Assembly: GCA_020072585.1 (NCBI GenBank)
Contig: JAIQGL010000042.1
Span: 1-42,153, forward strand
Direction: 5' to 3'
Source of the DNA: Terriglobia bacterium
GTDB lineage: Bacteria; Acidobacteriota; Terriglobia; Terriglobales; Acidobacteriaceae
Length of the DNA: 42,153 bases
In this document: in pieces, positions 1-6,460 of the stretch
Numbering within the stretch: the stretch's first letter is position 1
Layout: every line of letters starts with the position of its first letter
Program-made: the position numbers and the translations under genes
Notes under the pieces: model-generated
Told to the model about the DNA's origin: nothing
Database searches by the model: none
Seen by the model: only the letters and a program-made list of their open reading frames with translations

Positions 1-1
1 G

Positions 2-61
2 ACCGGGAACGATTCTCCGGGCCACCCAACGAGCAAGATTCCTGACCCGTTCAACTGGTAG
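2..61 (+). CDS. C-terminal end of an upstream gene (partial)
   Basis: Nineteen codons are open to a TAG at 59-61 and end in the residues IPDPFNW. An intrinsic terminator starts 11 nt after the stop, which is the reason to believe this is a real gene end. The rest of the gene lies outside the window and the product cannot be recognised from this tail. Confidence 0.35.
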   Translation, partial: TGNDSPGHPTSKIPDPFNW

Positions 62-71
62 ACCCCACGGA

Positions 72-97
72 GCCCGCCTTACAAAAGGCGGGCTTTT
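72..97 (+). terminator. Rho-independent terminator
   Basis: A perfect 9-bp stem (GCCCGCCTT at 72-80 with AAGGCGGGC at 85-93) has a 4-nt loop and is followed by TTTT. It sits right after the stop codon at 59-61 and fits termination of that rightward gene. Confidence 0.85.
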
Positions 98-123
98 AGA
101 TGTTGGCACGAGACCGTTTGGGA

Positions 124-268
124 AGAACTCCCTGATACGGCATGGATGATGGAATCGGTCTCGGGATCCTTCCACTCCCACTCACTCGCCTGCCCTTCGC
201 AAGCTCAGGGTCAGGGTCGCTCGTAGTCGGTCAGGAAGACAGAGGGAAACGGTGTCGCGCAGCGCCGG
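124..268. repeat. Dispersed repeat, diverged copy 1
   Basis: This stretch shares an ordered set of blocks with 674-790: AGAACTCCCTGA, CGGCATGG, a GGTCCTTCGACTC-like block (here GGATCCTTCCACTC), CTTCGC..CTCAGG, GACAGAG and CGCCGG near the end. The copy is longer and more diverged than copy 2. The shared core resembles short dispersed repeats found between genes in acidobacterial genomes (recalled, not searched). I see no gene in it. Confidence 0.6.
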
Positions 269-369
269 TTTTGTCAAGATGTACTGATTCGTACTTGATT
301 CGCCATACGAAAACAGGCTAGGATGGGCTGCGCCCGAGGGTGTGAAGCAGTATCAGGTCTTTGAAAAGA

Positions 370-401
370 AGCAATTAGCAGCTAGCAATTAGCAAATAGC
401 C
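370..401. repeat. 7-bp tandem repeat, unit AGCAATT
   Basis: Four imperfect units run head to tail: AGCAATT, AGCAGCT, AGCAATT, AGCAAAT, then AGC. It is a short A/T-rich tandem array in a noncoding stretch with no coding or regulatory context I can identify. Confidence 0.7.
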
Positions 402-451
402 AAACCAGTTTCTTCGCTGCTCCGCTTGTGACCCTCTGCCGAGCTTAGTTG

Positions 452-535
452 GGGATTGGGATTGGGATTGGGTCACCCAAGGGTCACCCTTGGGTCACGC
501 AAGGGTCACCCAAGCGTCATGCAAGGGTGTCCTAA
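452..535. repeat. GGGATT hexamer run joined to six 11-bp units
   Basis: Three exact GGGATT units (452-469) pass directly into six 11-bp units starting at 470, 481, 492, 503, 514 and 525. The consensus is GGGTCACCCAA; the first and fourth are exact, the others differ at one to several positions. Each unit contains GGGTCACCC, itself nearly palindromic. Eleven bp is close to one helical turn, so all units would face the same side of the DNA. No gene overlaps it convincingly. Confidence 0.85.
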
Positions 536-673
536 GCGACGATTTGCGGAAGTGCTTTGTTTGCAATGAAGCTCGAGAAAAGGCCGGGTGGGGGTTGGCT
601 GAAGGACACAGGCAGAGGGTTGCAAGAGATCAGGTTTATTGGGTGATCGGAAAAGCAGAAAAAGTGTTTCGGT

Positions 674-790
674 AGAACTCCCTGAATCGGCATGGTCACA
701 ACCGGCTGCACCGGGGTCCTTCGACTCGCGCGCGCGTTCACGCGCACTTCGCTCAGGATGACAGAGAGTGAGGGTATCGCCGTTCGCCGG
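674..790. repeat. Dispersed repeat, copy 2
   Basis: Second copy of the element at 124-268. It carries AGAACTCCCTGA, CGGCATGG, GGTCCTTCGACTCGCGCG, CTTCGCTCAGGATGACAGAG and GGTATCGC in the same order. The central GCGCGCGTTCACGCGC part can fold back on itself. The core is the type of short mobile-like repeat that I recall as common between acidobacterial genes. Confidence 0.65.
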
Positions 791-837
791 AATCGCGCGT
801 GATCAGAAAAGCAAAACCCCGATGGCGCAGAAATAGA

Positions 838-867
838 AAACGGCAGCCCAGGTTCGAGCTGCCGTTT
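838..867 (-). terminator. Hairpin terminator for leftward transcription
   Basis: A perfect 10-bp stem (838-847 with 858-867, arm AAACGGCAGC on the top strand) encloses a 10-nt loop. Read on the minus strand the 3' arm runs into TTTTCTATTTC, a U-rich tract, so it fits termination of leftward transcripts. It lies 43 nt past the stop codon of the minus-strand gene remnant at 911-1048. Confidence 0.7.
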
Positions 868-910
868 CCCTGACGAAGGAGCGCCCTCAGGACACTATGG
901 AGAAAATCAT

Positions 911-1048
911 CTATTGCACATTTATGTTCTCTGTAAGCCGGTAGAGCTTGCCGGCCGTGTCCCATGCCTGGACCACCACGATATGCGTGCCAATGGAGGC
1001 GTGCCATTGCTCCATCACGGCACGGGTTTCAACCTGATGCCAAATCTT
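911..1048 (-). pseudogene. C-terminal remnant of an Ig-like secreted protein
   Basis: On the minus strand an open frame bounded by TAG codons encodes about 45 residues, including IWHQVETRAVMEQW, then GTHIVVVQAWDTAGKLYRL, and ends in INVQ. The 'GtH.vvVqAwDsaGk.y' pattern is typical of the last strands of Ig-like or bacterial surface domains in acidobacterial secreted proteins (family knowledge, not searched). The frame is closed upstream at 1049-1051 beside the fabZ promoter, so the rest of the gene is missing. The only Met (1013-1015) would give a 34-residue peptide. A minus-strand terminator follows at 838-867. I read it as a decayed gene end rather than a working small gene. Confidence 0.5.
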
Positions 1049-1055
1049 CTATAAT
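1027..1055 (+). promoter_or_regulatory. Sigma-70-like promoter of fabZ-lpxA
   Basis: TTTCAA at 1027-1032 and a perfect TATAAT at 1050-1055 are separated by 17 bp. Transcription would start near 1062, only about 5-6 nt before the fabZ ATG at 1068, leaving no room for a Shine-Dalgarno sequence. Confidence 0.6.
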
Positions 1056-1067
1056 TCGCGCTTCAGA

Positions 1068-1616
1068 ATGAACGACACTACCAATGTGAATGCTACTGAT
1101 TCCCCGGCAACGTTGGGGCCATCCCTTCCGCTGGATATCAACCAGATCCAGGCTATTCTGCCGCACCGCTACCCATTTCTGCTGATTGACCGGGTTGTGG
1201 AGATGGAGCGCAAGAAAAGGATTGTTGCCCTGAAGAACGTAACCATCAATGAGCCCTTTTTCGTTGGGCACTTTCCCCGCTTTCCCATCATGCCGGGGGT
1301 GCTCATCGTTGAGGCCATGGCCCAGACCGGTGGCGTACTTCTGCTTACGGAAATTGAGGACCGCGACAACAAGCTGATCGTCTTCACCGGCATTGAAAAG
1401 GCGCGCTTCCGCCGGCCGGTGGTGCCCGGTGACCAGCTCCGCATTGAAGTGGATGTATTGAGCTGGCGGCCTGCCTCTTCGCGTATTATCGTCCGCATGG
1501 ACGGAAGGGCGTTCGTGAACGGGAAGCTGGTATGCGACGGCACTGTCAGCGCCCAGCTGGTATCGATGAATCGCGGAGGGATCGCTTCAGAATCCCCGAC
1601 AGAAACAAAGGAATGA
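1068..1616 (+). CDS. fabZ: 3-hydroxyacyl-ACP dehydratase FabZ
   Basis: Single hotdog-fold enzyme of cytoplasmic type II fatty acid synthesis; it removes water from (3R)-hydroxyacyl-ACP and competes with LpxA for 3-hydroxyacyl-ACP. The family signature LPHRYPFLLIDRV (residues 31-43) is followed by GHFPRFPIMPGVLIVEAMAQ with catalytic His68 and Glu82. At 182 aa it is about 30 residues longer than the E. coli enzyme, with an extra ~20-residue N-terminus and a charged C-terminal tail. The ATG at 1068 has no visible Shine-Dalgarno; a TATAAT 12 nt upstream suggests a nearly leaderless mRNA, so the extension could be real or the start could be further in. The stop codon overlaps the lpxA start (ATGA at 1613-1616), indicating translational coupling. 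Confidence 0.95.
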   Translation: MNDTTNVNATDSPATLGPSLPLDINQIQAILPHRYPFLLIDRVVEMERKKRIVALKNVTINEPFFVGHFPRFPIMPGVLIVEAMAQTGGVLLLTEIEDRDNKLIVFTGIEKARFRRPVVPGDQLRIEVDVLSWRPASSRIIVRMDGRAFVNGKLVCDGTVSAQLVSMNRGGIASESPTETKE

Positions 1617-2386
1617 TCCACCCCACAGCAGTCATTGATCCCAGGGCAAGCGTTGATTCAACCTGCTCGATTGGACCGTACTGCATTCTGGGCGCCGATG
1701 TGGAACTGGGTGAGCACTGCGAGCTAATGTCGCATGTCGCCATCCATGGACCAGCAAAAATTGGACCGCATAACCGCTTCTTTCCTTTTTGCGTGATTGG
1801 CGGTGAGCCCCAGGACACCAGCTTTAAAGGTGAAAATACCCGGCTGGAAATGGGCAGCCACAACGTGATTCGCGAATACGTTACGATGAACCGGGGCACA
1901 ACCAAGGGCGGCGGGCTGACCAGGATCGGAAGCCATACGCTGATCATGGCTTATGCCCATGTGGGCCACGATTCTGTAGTTGGCGACCACGCCATGCTGG
2001 TGAATGCCGCCACGCTGGCCGGACACGTCACGGTGGAAGAATGGGCGGTGGTAGGGGCCCTTTGCGCTGTGCACCAGTTCACCCGCATTGGCGCGCATGC
2101 TTATGTCGGTGGAGGCACCATTGTTACAAAGGATGTTCTGCCCTTCTCCAAATGTGTTGCCCCGCGAGAGACCCGGACCTATGGCGTGAATGCAGTAGGT
2201 CTTGAGCGCCGCGGTTTCAGCAAGGATCGCATCCGCAGGATCCAGCACGCTTTCCGCGTGCTGCTGAATTCCAAGCTGAATACCACGCAGGCCCTGGAAA
2301 AATTGAAGTTGGAAACCGACCGCGGAGAAGATGTGGACATGCTGCTGAAGTTCATCGAGGAATCAGAACGTGGAGTGATTAAGTAG
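1613..2386 (+). CDS. lpxA: UDP-N-acetylglucosamine acyltransferase LpxA
   Basis: First enzyme of lipid A synthesis: transfers a 3-hydroxyacyl chain from ACP to the 3-OH of UDP-GlcNAc in the cytoplasm. The protein is 257 aa, close to the usual ~260. It starts with the family-typical MIHPTAVIDPRA and shows left-handed beta-helix hexapeptide repeats through about residue 190, then an alpha-helical C-terminus. The catalytic His is His119 in YAHVGHDSVVG (equivalent to E. coli His125), and the segment GGEPQDTSFKGE (64-75) matches the substrate-binding stretch of the family. The frame is open 27 codons further upstream inside fabZ, but the MIHP start within ATGA is clearly the conserved one. It is cotranscribed and translationally coupled with fabZ. 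Confidence 0.96.
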   Translation: MIHPTAVIDPRASVDSTCSIGPYCILGADVELGEHCELMSHVAIHGPAKIGPHNRFFPFCVIGGEPQDTSFKGENTRLEMGSHNVIREYVTMNRGTTKGGGLTRIGSHTLIMAYAHVGHDSVVGDHAMLVNAATLAGHVTVEEWAVVGALCAVHQFTRIGAHAYVGGGTIVTKDVLPFSKCVAPRETRTYGVNAVGLERRGFSKDRIRRIQHAFRVLLNSKLNTTQALEKLKLETDRGEDVDMLLKFIEESERGVIK

Positions 2387-2407
2387 CAGGCGCGATTGCC
2401 AAACCTC

Positions 2408-2710
2408 TCAGGCAGCCTCGTCCGTTGTGTTCTTCTGATGGCCGGGCATTTCAGTAACTTTGCTTTCTTCGGAGTTGGAAGAAGCATCCTCTAGTGGCCC
2501 AAGATCCGGGTCAGGCACACTTTTAAGGAGAATGTCAGCATAACCAACGTAGTGGCGAATGAAGCGCTGCTCTTCAGGGCTCAGATCATGGTCTACCTGA
2601 TCCATCGAATGGTCTTCGTTCTCTCCCGTCATACCTGGGATGCTATAAGGGCCGCGGCGTTTCTTAAATGGCACCAGATTCTTGCTGTGTAGTTGCTCAG
2701 TTATCCTCAA
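2408..2710 (-). CDS. Small hypothetical protein between lpxA and lpxI
   Basis: A 100-codon minus-strand frame that opens at a TTG (2708-2710), with internal ATGs that could also serve as starts, for example at the MTGENED and MDQVDHD segments. The product would be acidic and polar with no membrane segment; the best-ordered part is around LSPEEQRFIRHYVGYADILL, which looks helical, followed by a Ser/Glu-rich tail. I recognise no family. It does not overlap another gene and separates two lipid A genes in the opposite direction. A weak AAAGAG lies about 10 nt before the TTG. It may be a real lineage-specific gene or a chance frame. Confidence 0.4.
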   Translation of the reverse strand: MRITEQLHSKNLVPFKKRRGPYSIPGMTGENEDHSMDQVDHDLSPEEQRFIRHYVGYADILLKSVPDPDLGPLEDASSNSEESKVTEMPGHQKNTTDEAA

Positions 2711-2806
2711 GATGTTTACTCTTTGGTTATGATGCTGACACCTGATAGTGAGGTGCTCTTATGGCTCTGGATTTAGGCACTTATACAAATTGGTACACTA
2801 ATCCGA

Positions 2807-3658
2807 GTGGCGGAACAGCAAAAAATTGGTTTGATCGCCGGTAATGGCAGCTTTCCCTTGCTGCTGCTGGACGCGGCACGCGCGCAGGGCGCGCAGGTAG
2901 TGGTGGCAGCCATCAAAGAGGAGACCTCTCCTCTCATCGAAAACCGTGGCGCCTCTGCGGTGCACTGGATGTCTCTGGGCGAGCTGAGCAAACTCATTGA
3001 AACCTTCAAGCGCGAAGGCGTGACCACCGCGATCATGGCCGGCCAGGTCAAGCACAAGCAGATCTTCTCCGCCATACGTCCAGATTGGAAGCTGGCCAAG
3101 GTGCTTCTCTCTCTGGGGACGCGCAACACTGATTCGCTGATCGGCGCCGTCGCCAAGGTGCTGGAAGAAGAAGGCATTCACCTGATCAGCTCCACTTCCT
3201 ATCTTGAACCGTTGCTGGCCCAGCCAGGAGTGCTTTCGCGTCGTCCACCGACCGAGGCGGAGCAGAAGGACATGGAGTATGGCCGCCTCGTGGCCCGTCA
3301 GCTGGCCCAATATGACATTGGACAAACCGTGGTGATTGCGGAAGCTGCCTGTGTTGCGGTGGAAGCCATGGAAGGCACGGACGCAACCATCCTGCGCGCC
3401 GGAGAGATCATGAAAAGCACGGGCCATGACGGCGACTCCATGCTCAGCCGGAGCTTGACAGTGGTAAAAGTGGCCAAGCCAAACCAGGACATGCGCTTTG
3501 ACGTTCCGGTGATCGGCCTCAAGACCATTGAGACCATGGTGCGTGCCGGTGCAACTTGCCTGGCGATTGATGCTGGCAAGTGCTTGTTTCTCGATGGAGA
3601 GAAGATCGTTCAGGCCGCGGATGAGGCGGGCATCGCGATTGTGGCGGGAGAGGGCTGA
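2807..3658 (+). CDS. lpxI: UDP-2,3-diacylglucosamine pyrophosphatase LpxI
   Basis: LpxI (DUF1009) hydrolyses UDP-2,3-diacylglucosamine to 2,3-diacylglucosamine 1-phosphate, the lipid A step done by LpxH in E. coli. The 283-aa protein begins IGLIAGNGSFPLLLLDAA, the nucleotide-binding start of the family, has MAGQVKH in the middle and ends with the conserved C-terminal domain. The Asp in MRFDVPVIGLKTIETM lies where the catalytic Asp of the Caulobacter enzyme is placed; then follow AGATCLAIDAGKCLFLD. It starts with GTG at 2807; an ATG at 2761 is in another frame. No Shine-Dalgarno is visible, and TACACT lies 7 nt before the GTG, so a leaderless transcript is possible. It is separated from fabZ-lpxA by about 420 bp and an opposing ORF, so it probably has its own promoter. 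Confidence 0.95.
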   Translation: MAEQQKIGLIAGNGSFPLLLLDAARAQGAQVVVAAIKEETSPLIENRGASAVHWMSLGELSKLIETFKREGVTTAIMAGQVKHKQIFSAIRPDWKLAKVLLSLGTRNTDSLIGAVAKVLEEEGIHLISSTSYLEPLLAQPGVLSRRPPTEAEQKDMEYGRLVARQLAQYDIGQTVVIAEAACVAVEAMEGTDATILRAGEIMKSTGHDGDSMLSRSLTVVKVAKPNQDMRFDVPVIGLKTIETMVRAGATCLAIDAGKCLFLDGEKIVQAADEAGIAIVAGEG

Positions 3659-3660
3659 TT

Positions 3661-3687
3661 CACCGCAAAGGACGCGAAGGACGCAAA
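3661..3687. repeat. Dispersed short repeat CACCGCAAAGGACGCGAAGG
   Basis: Just after the lpxI stop lies CACCGCAAAGGACGC-GAAGGACGC-AAA, which contains two GGACGC-(G/A)AAGG-type units in tandem. I recall this sequence type as a common short intergenic repeat in many soil bacterial genomes, including acidobacteria. Only one copy is in the window. Confidence 0.5.
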
Positions 3688-3736
3688 ATAAATATTATTT
3701 GTCCGCAATATTTCTTTAGACATATCATTTCTGCCT

Positions 3737-4354
3737 ATGGAAAGCGTCGACCAGCAATTGCGGCAGCTGAAAGAAGACTACACGCGCATGACGGAAGGAG
3801 AGCTTGCCGCCATCGCCGAGAGGGCCTACGACCTTACGGAGATCGCCCGCGAAGCGTTGCAGGCCGTCATCACGGAGAAAGTCATTGCTGTTCGACTCAC
3901 GTTGGAACCTCCGGGCGCCGTGCCGCCCGAGGACCTTGTGATCTTCAGCTGGCCGAAGAGTTACGAGGAAATCGGACACACAACAAAGACCCTGGCCGCA
4001 GCCGGGATTCCGTCTTTCATCTGCCTGGAGGTCCGGGCGGATGATGAGAAACGCGCCCATGCCGCATTGGAGCGCGCCATCGACGCTGAAATCGAAGAAG
4101 ATGATCCCGAAGAGAAGAAGGAGTTCGCCATCCTGTGCCCAAAGTGCCGCTCCCCGAAGGTGGTACTGGAAGGACGGGACACAGATGATCTGGCGAAGTC
4201 CCCTCCCAGGGACAAGCTCCAGTGGAGTTGCGATGCCTGCGGCCATCAGTGGGTGGACGATGGCATCCTGCAGGAAGTTGCCGGCGGCCAGTCTTGGCCG
4301 GGAGAAGAGTTTCCCTCCCGTGACAAGGGCTCTTCTGAGCGGGACCCGAAATGA
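3737..4354 (+). CDS. Acidobacterial zinc-ribbon protein, function unknown
   Basis: A 205-aa soluble protein in three parts. Residues 15-48 hold an MTEGELAAIAERAYDLTEIAREAL helical motif which I recall from the N-termini of many acidobacterial proteins of unknown role. Residues about 64-118 resemble the DUF2007 (GlnB-like) fold: VIFSWPKSYEEIGHTTKTLAAAGIPSFI, i.e. a strand, a helix and a strand. Residues 134-168 form a zinc ribbon with Cys134-x2-Cys137 and Cys165-x2-Cys168, followed by GHQW. No membrane segment. There is no Shine-Dalgarno before the ATG; TATCAT ends 8 nt upstream (3723-3728) with TTGTCC at 3699-3704 (18-bp spacer), so a leaderless message is plausible. The function is not known. 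Confidence 0.8.
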   Translation: MESVDQQLRQLKEDYTRMTEGELAAIAERAYDLTEIAREALQAVITEKVIAVRLTLEPPGAVPPEDLVIFSWPKSYEEIGHTTKTLAAAGIPSFICLEVRADDEKRAHAALERAIDAEIEEDDPEEKKEFAILCPKCRSPKVVLEGRDTDDLAKSPPRDKLQWSCDACGHQWVDDGILQEVAGGQSWPGEEFPSRDKGSSERDPK

Positions 4355-4366
4355 CGACGACCTGTC

Positions 4367-5083
4367 CTAGGCGGTTTCGCTGAAATCCTCTTCGTTTCCC
4401 GGTTCGGGCTTCCTGCCCAGCATCTCCTCGATCACCTTGGCCAGCCGCCTTGCCCGCGACTCAGGCGTGCGGTAATAAAAGATTGCCAATAAGTGCGCTC
4501 GGCGGTGTGACGGCGATAGTTGCTCCCATCTTTCGCGTGCACGCGGATTCTGACGCAGAGCCAATTGGATCATCGGCGGCAGGTCTTTCTCAGCTTCCAT
4601 TGTCTCCATCAGAAGTTCGGCGATCTGCCGGGCGCGACGGACACGTGCCTCTGGACTTTTAGGGTCGGCAACCATTTTTGTGAACCAGTTCCTGACGGAA
4701 TTGCTCAGAGATTCAAAAATCTTCAGCAGCCGCTTGGATTGTCCAAGCTCCCGCAGCAACTCTTTCGGGGGAGCAACCTCGCGAGGCGCGGTGTCCGGCT
4801 GCATGCGAAATTTCGCGCCCAGCCCCGGTGCTGCCTTTCCGCCTTTTTGCATTTTTTTATTGACCAGCAGAAAGTGTCCTCCCTCGCCGTTGGGAAAAAG
4901 AGTGCTGCTGAAGCTGAAACTGTTGATATCGCCCTGGACCCTCAACTGCCCGCGTTTACCCCATACTTTGGCGCTGTCAAAGGGTATGCGGACAATCACC
5001 CAACCAAGTTGGTTGTCCATGCGTTCCAGCATAGCTGTAAACGTTTTTGTAACAGTCTTTGTAGCAGACCTGGCTGCGGACAT
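4367..5083 (-). CDS. YdeI/OmpD-associated protein with DUF1905 domain
   Basis: A 238-aa two-domain protein. The N-terminal DUF1905 part (about residues 10-95) is a small beta barrel: LGWVIVRIPFDSAKVWGKRG, then LFPNGEGGHFLLVNKKMQ. The C-terminal part (about 110-225) is the YdeI/OmpD-associated helical domain with LLREL and the repeated YYRTPESRARRLAKVIEEML pattern. The family is named after E. coli YdeI, linked to bacteriocin and peptide resistance, but its biochemical role is unclear. I chose ATG at 5081-5083 because the longer frame begins at a TTG and would overlap the divergent regulator. It is transcribed away from the ArsR gene; about 100 bp of shared upstream DNA lies between the chosen starts. 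Confidence 0.85.
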   Translation of the reverse strand: MSAARSATKTVTKTFTAMLERMDNQLGWVIVRIPFDSAKVWGKRGQLRVQGDINSFSFSSTLFPNGEGGHFLLVNKKMQKGGKAAPGLGAKFRMQPDTAPREVAPPKELLRELGQSKRLLKIFESLSNSVRNWFTKMVADPKSPEARVRRARQIAELLMETMEAEKDLPPMIQLALRQNPRARERWEQLSPSHRRAHLLAIFYYRTPESRARRLAKVIEEMLGRKPEPGNEEDFSETA

Positions 5084-5187
5084 GAGCGATAGTCTAGCAA
5101 GTCCCGGCGGACCGGAGCTACCGCATGCAGGCAAGAGAGCGCCATGGCGCGCTTAAGAGTCTTCTTCTGGTCCCCGATGGCGGCGTG

Positions 5188-5523
5188 ATGAATGGACATT
5201 TGATTGAGGTCCGGCGTACCTTGGAGAGGATGGCAATTTCCCAAGGTGGCCGCCTTACGGACCGGCAGTTTGCACGCATTTCCCGGGCCCTGGCCGAACC
5301 GAGACGATACCAGATTCTCAAGGAGATCGGGACGTGTAGCGACCCGACGCCCTGTACCAAACTGCATAAGATCCATCGTGTGAGTGCCGCGACCCTTTCC
5401 CATCACGTAAAGGAGCTGGAGACGGCTGGTCTGATCAAGATTGTTCGTGAAGGCAAGTTCGCCAACCTCACCCTCCAGCGCGGCGTTCTGCGCGCTTACC
5501 TGGAACGACTCGCAAAAATTTAA
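5188..5523 (+). CDS. ArsR-family winged-helix transcriptional regulator
   Basis: A small DNA-binding protein (111 aa from this start) with one winged helix: [21 protein letters not shown] forms the first helices, [19 protein letters not shown] is the recognition helix region, and [13 protein letters not shown] the wing. Two Cys (in [12 protein letters not shown]) lie before the recognition helix; whether they sense metal or redox is unknown. Start choice is uncertain: ATGs at 5125, 5188 and 5230 are all in frame, and homologous domains usually begin near LTDRQFARI, so 5230 is also possible. The next gene is an SDR dehydrogenase 93 bp downstream, and a perfect 10-bp inverted repeat lies between them, a good candidate operator. 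It probably controls the SDR gene and perhaps itself. Confidence 0.88.
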   Translation: MNGHLIEVRRTLERMAISQGGRLTDRQFARISRALAEPRRYQILKEIGTCSDPTPCTKLHKIHRVSAATLSHHVKELETAGLIKIVREGKFANLTLQRGVLRAYLERLAKI

Positions 5524-5559
5524 CCCTGCCCGGGCTGAACCCAAAGGACTTTCCAGAGC

Positions 5560-5593
5560 ATCAATTAGACGTTTCGATAATCATCTAATTGAT
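5560..5593. promoter_or_regulatory. Inverted-repeat operator candidate upstream of SDR
   Basis: ATCAATTAGA (5560-5569) and TCTAATTGAT (5584-5593) are exact reverse complements separated by 14 bp, 24 bp centre to centre. The right arm contains TCTAAT, which could be a -10 element. A Shine-Dalgarno AGGAGA follows before the SDR start at 5617. Its position between an ArsR-type regulator and its neighbour suggests it is the regulator's binding site. Confidence 0.6.
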
Positions 5594-5616
5594 AACCAGG
5601 ACAGGAGAATCCAGAA

Positions 5617-6366
5617 ATGAGCGATTTGACAGGTAAAGTAGCTGTTGTAACGGGGGCATCGAAGGGAATTGGCGCGGCAATTGCAAAGGGCCTGGGAGCT
5701 GCCGGGGCCGCGGTAGTGGTGAATTACGGCTCCAGCAAAGAGGGAGCCGACCGCGTGGTTGCGGAGATCACCCGCAAGGGCGGCAAGGCGGTTGCCGTCC
5801 AGGGCGATGTGTCAAAGGCAGCCGATGTGCAGCGTCTGTTCAAGGAGACCAAGAAAGCTTTCGGTTCTCTGGACGTGCTGGTGAATAACGCTGGAATTTA
5901 TAAATTCGAACCGATCGAGGCCGTGGTCGAGGCAGAGTTTCATCGGGAGTTCAACACGAACGTCCTTGGGTTGATTCTGGCGACGCAGGAGGCAGTGAAG
6001 CATTTTGGTCCCGAAGGCGGAAGCGTGATCAACATTGGCTCAGTCGCCAGTGTAAAGACGCCACCCATGTCCGTGGTTTACTCCGCCACCAAAGGCGCTG
6101 TAGATGCAGTGACACGGGTACTGGCAAAAGAATTGGGGCCGAAGAAAATACGGGTCAATTCCATCAATCCAGGTGGCGTAGAAACCGAAGGCGCACACCA
6201 GGGTGGAATCGTGGGCAGCGACTTTCAGAAACAAATGATAGCGGAGACACCACTGGGAAGATTTGGGCAGCCTGAAGACATTGCGCCGATAGCCGTATTT
6301 CTGGCTTCCGCAGCTTCTGGATGGATGACAGGCGAAACCATTCTGGCGTCCGGCGGCCTTCGATAA
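5617..6366 (+). CDS. SDR-family NAD(P)-dependent oxidoreductase
   Basis: Classical short-chain dehydrogenase of 249 aa, the usual length, with a Rossmann fold. The cofactor motif TGASKGIG is at residues 12-19, NNAG at 90-93, the catalytic Ser in the segment INIGSVAS (about 142), Tyr155 and Lys159 in YSATK, and the conserved PGG-type loop in INPGGVETEG. A cofactor preference cannot be fixed: the first beta strand ends in VNYGSSKEGAD, without the acidic residue of strict NAD enzymes, so NADP is plausible. It resembles glucose/3-oxoacyl-ACP reductase-like SDRs; the substrate is unknown. AGGAGA precedes the ATG. The upstream ArsR regulator and inverted repeat suggest inducible control. A hairpin after the stop probably ends both this and the converging glmU transcript. 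Confidence 0.93.
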   Translation: MSDLTGKVAVVTGASKGIGAAIAKGLGAAGAAVVVNYGSSKEGADRVVAEITRKGGKAVAVQGDVSKAADVQRLFKETKKAFGSLDVLVNNAGIYKFEPIEAVVEAEFHREFNTNVLGLILATQEAVKHFGPEGGSVINIGSVASVKTPPMSVVYSATKGAVDAVTRVLAKELGPKKIRVNSINPGGVETEGAHQGGIVGSDFQKQMIAETPLGRFGQPEDIAPIAVFLASAASGWMTGETILASGGLR

Positions 6367-6382
6367 GACCGGCATGAGCGTA

Positions 6383-6416
6383 CGCCCTCTGTCAATGAAT
6401 CAAAATGCAGAGGGCG
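6383..6416. terminator. Hairpin between converging SDR and glmU genes
   Basis: CGCCCTCTG (6383-6391) and CAGAGGGCG (6408-6416) form a perfect 9-bp GC-rich stem with a 16-nt loop in the 94-bp gap between convergent genes. Neither strand has a clear U tract, so it may act with Rho or as a 3'-end stabiliser rather than as a classical terminator. Confidence 0.5.
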
Positions 6417-6460
6417 GATTGCCTTCAATTTCAAGACAGCTTGCCTATAAACCCAGATGT

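Noticed and set aside
452-471. Telomere-like GGGATT repeats as a linear replicon end
   Set aside because: Only three units in an internal chromosomal position; no other sign of a replicon end or origin.
490-675. Open frame running out of the 11-bp repeat array on the plus strand
   Set aside because: It starts within the tandem repeat, lacks a Shine-Dalgarno and family resemblance, and another frame on the opposite strand overlaps it equally well.
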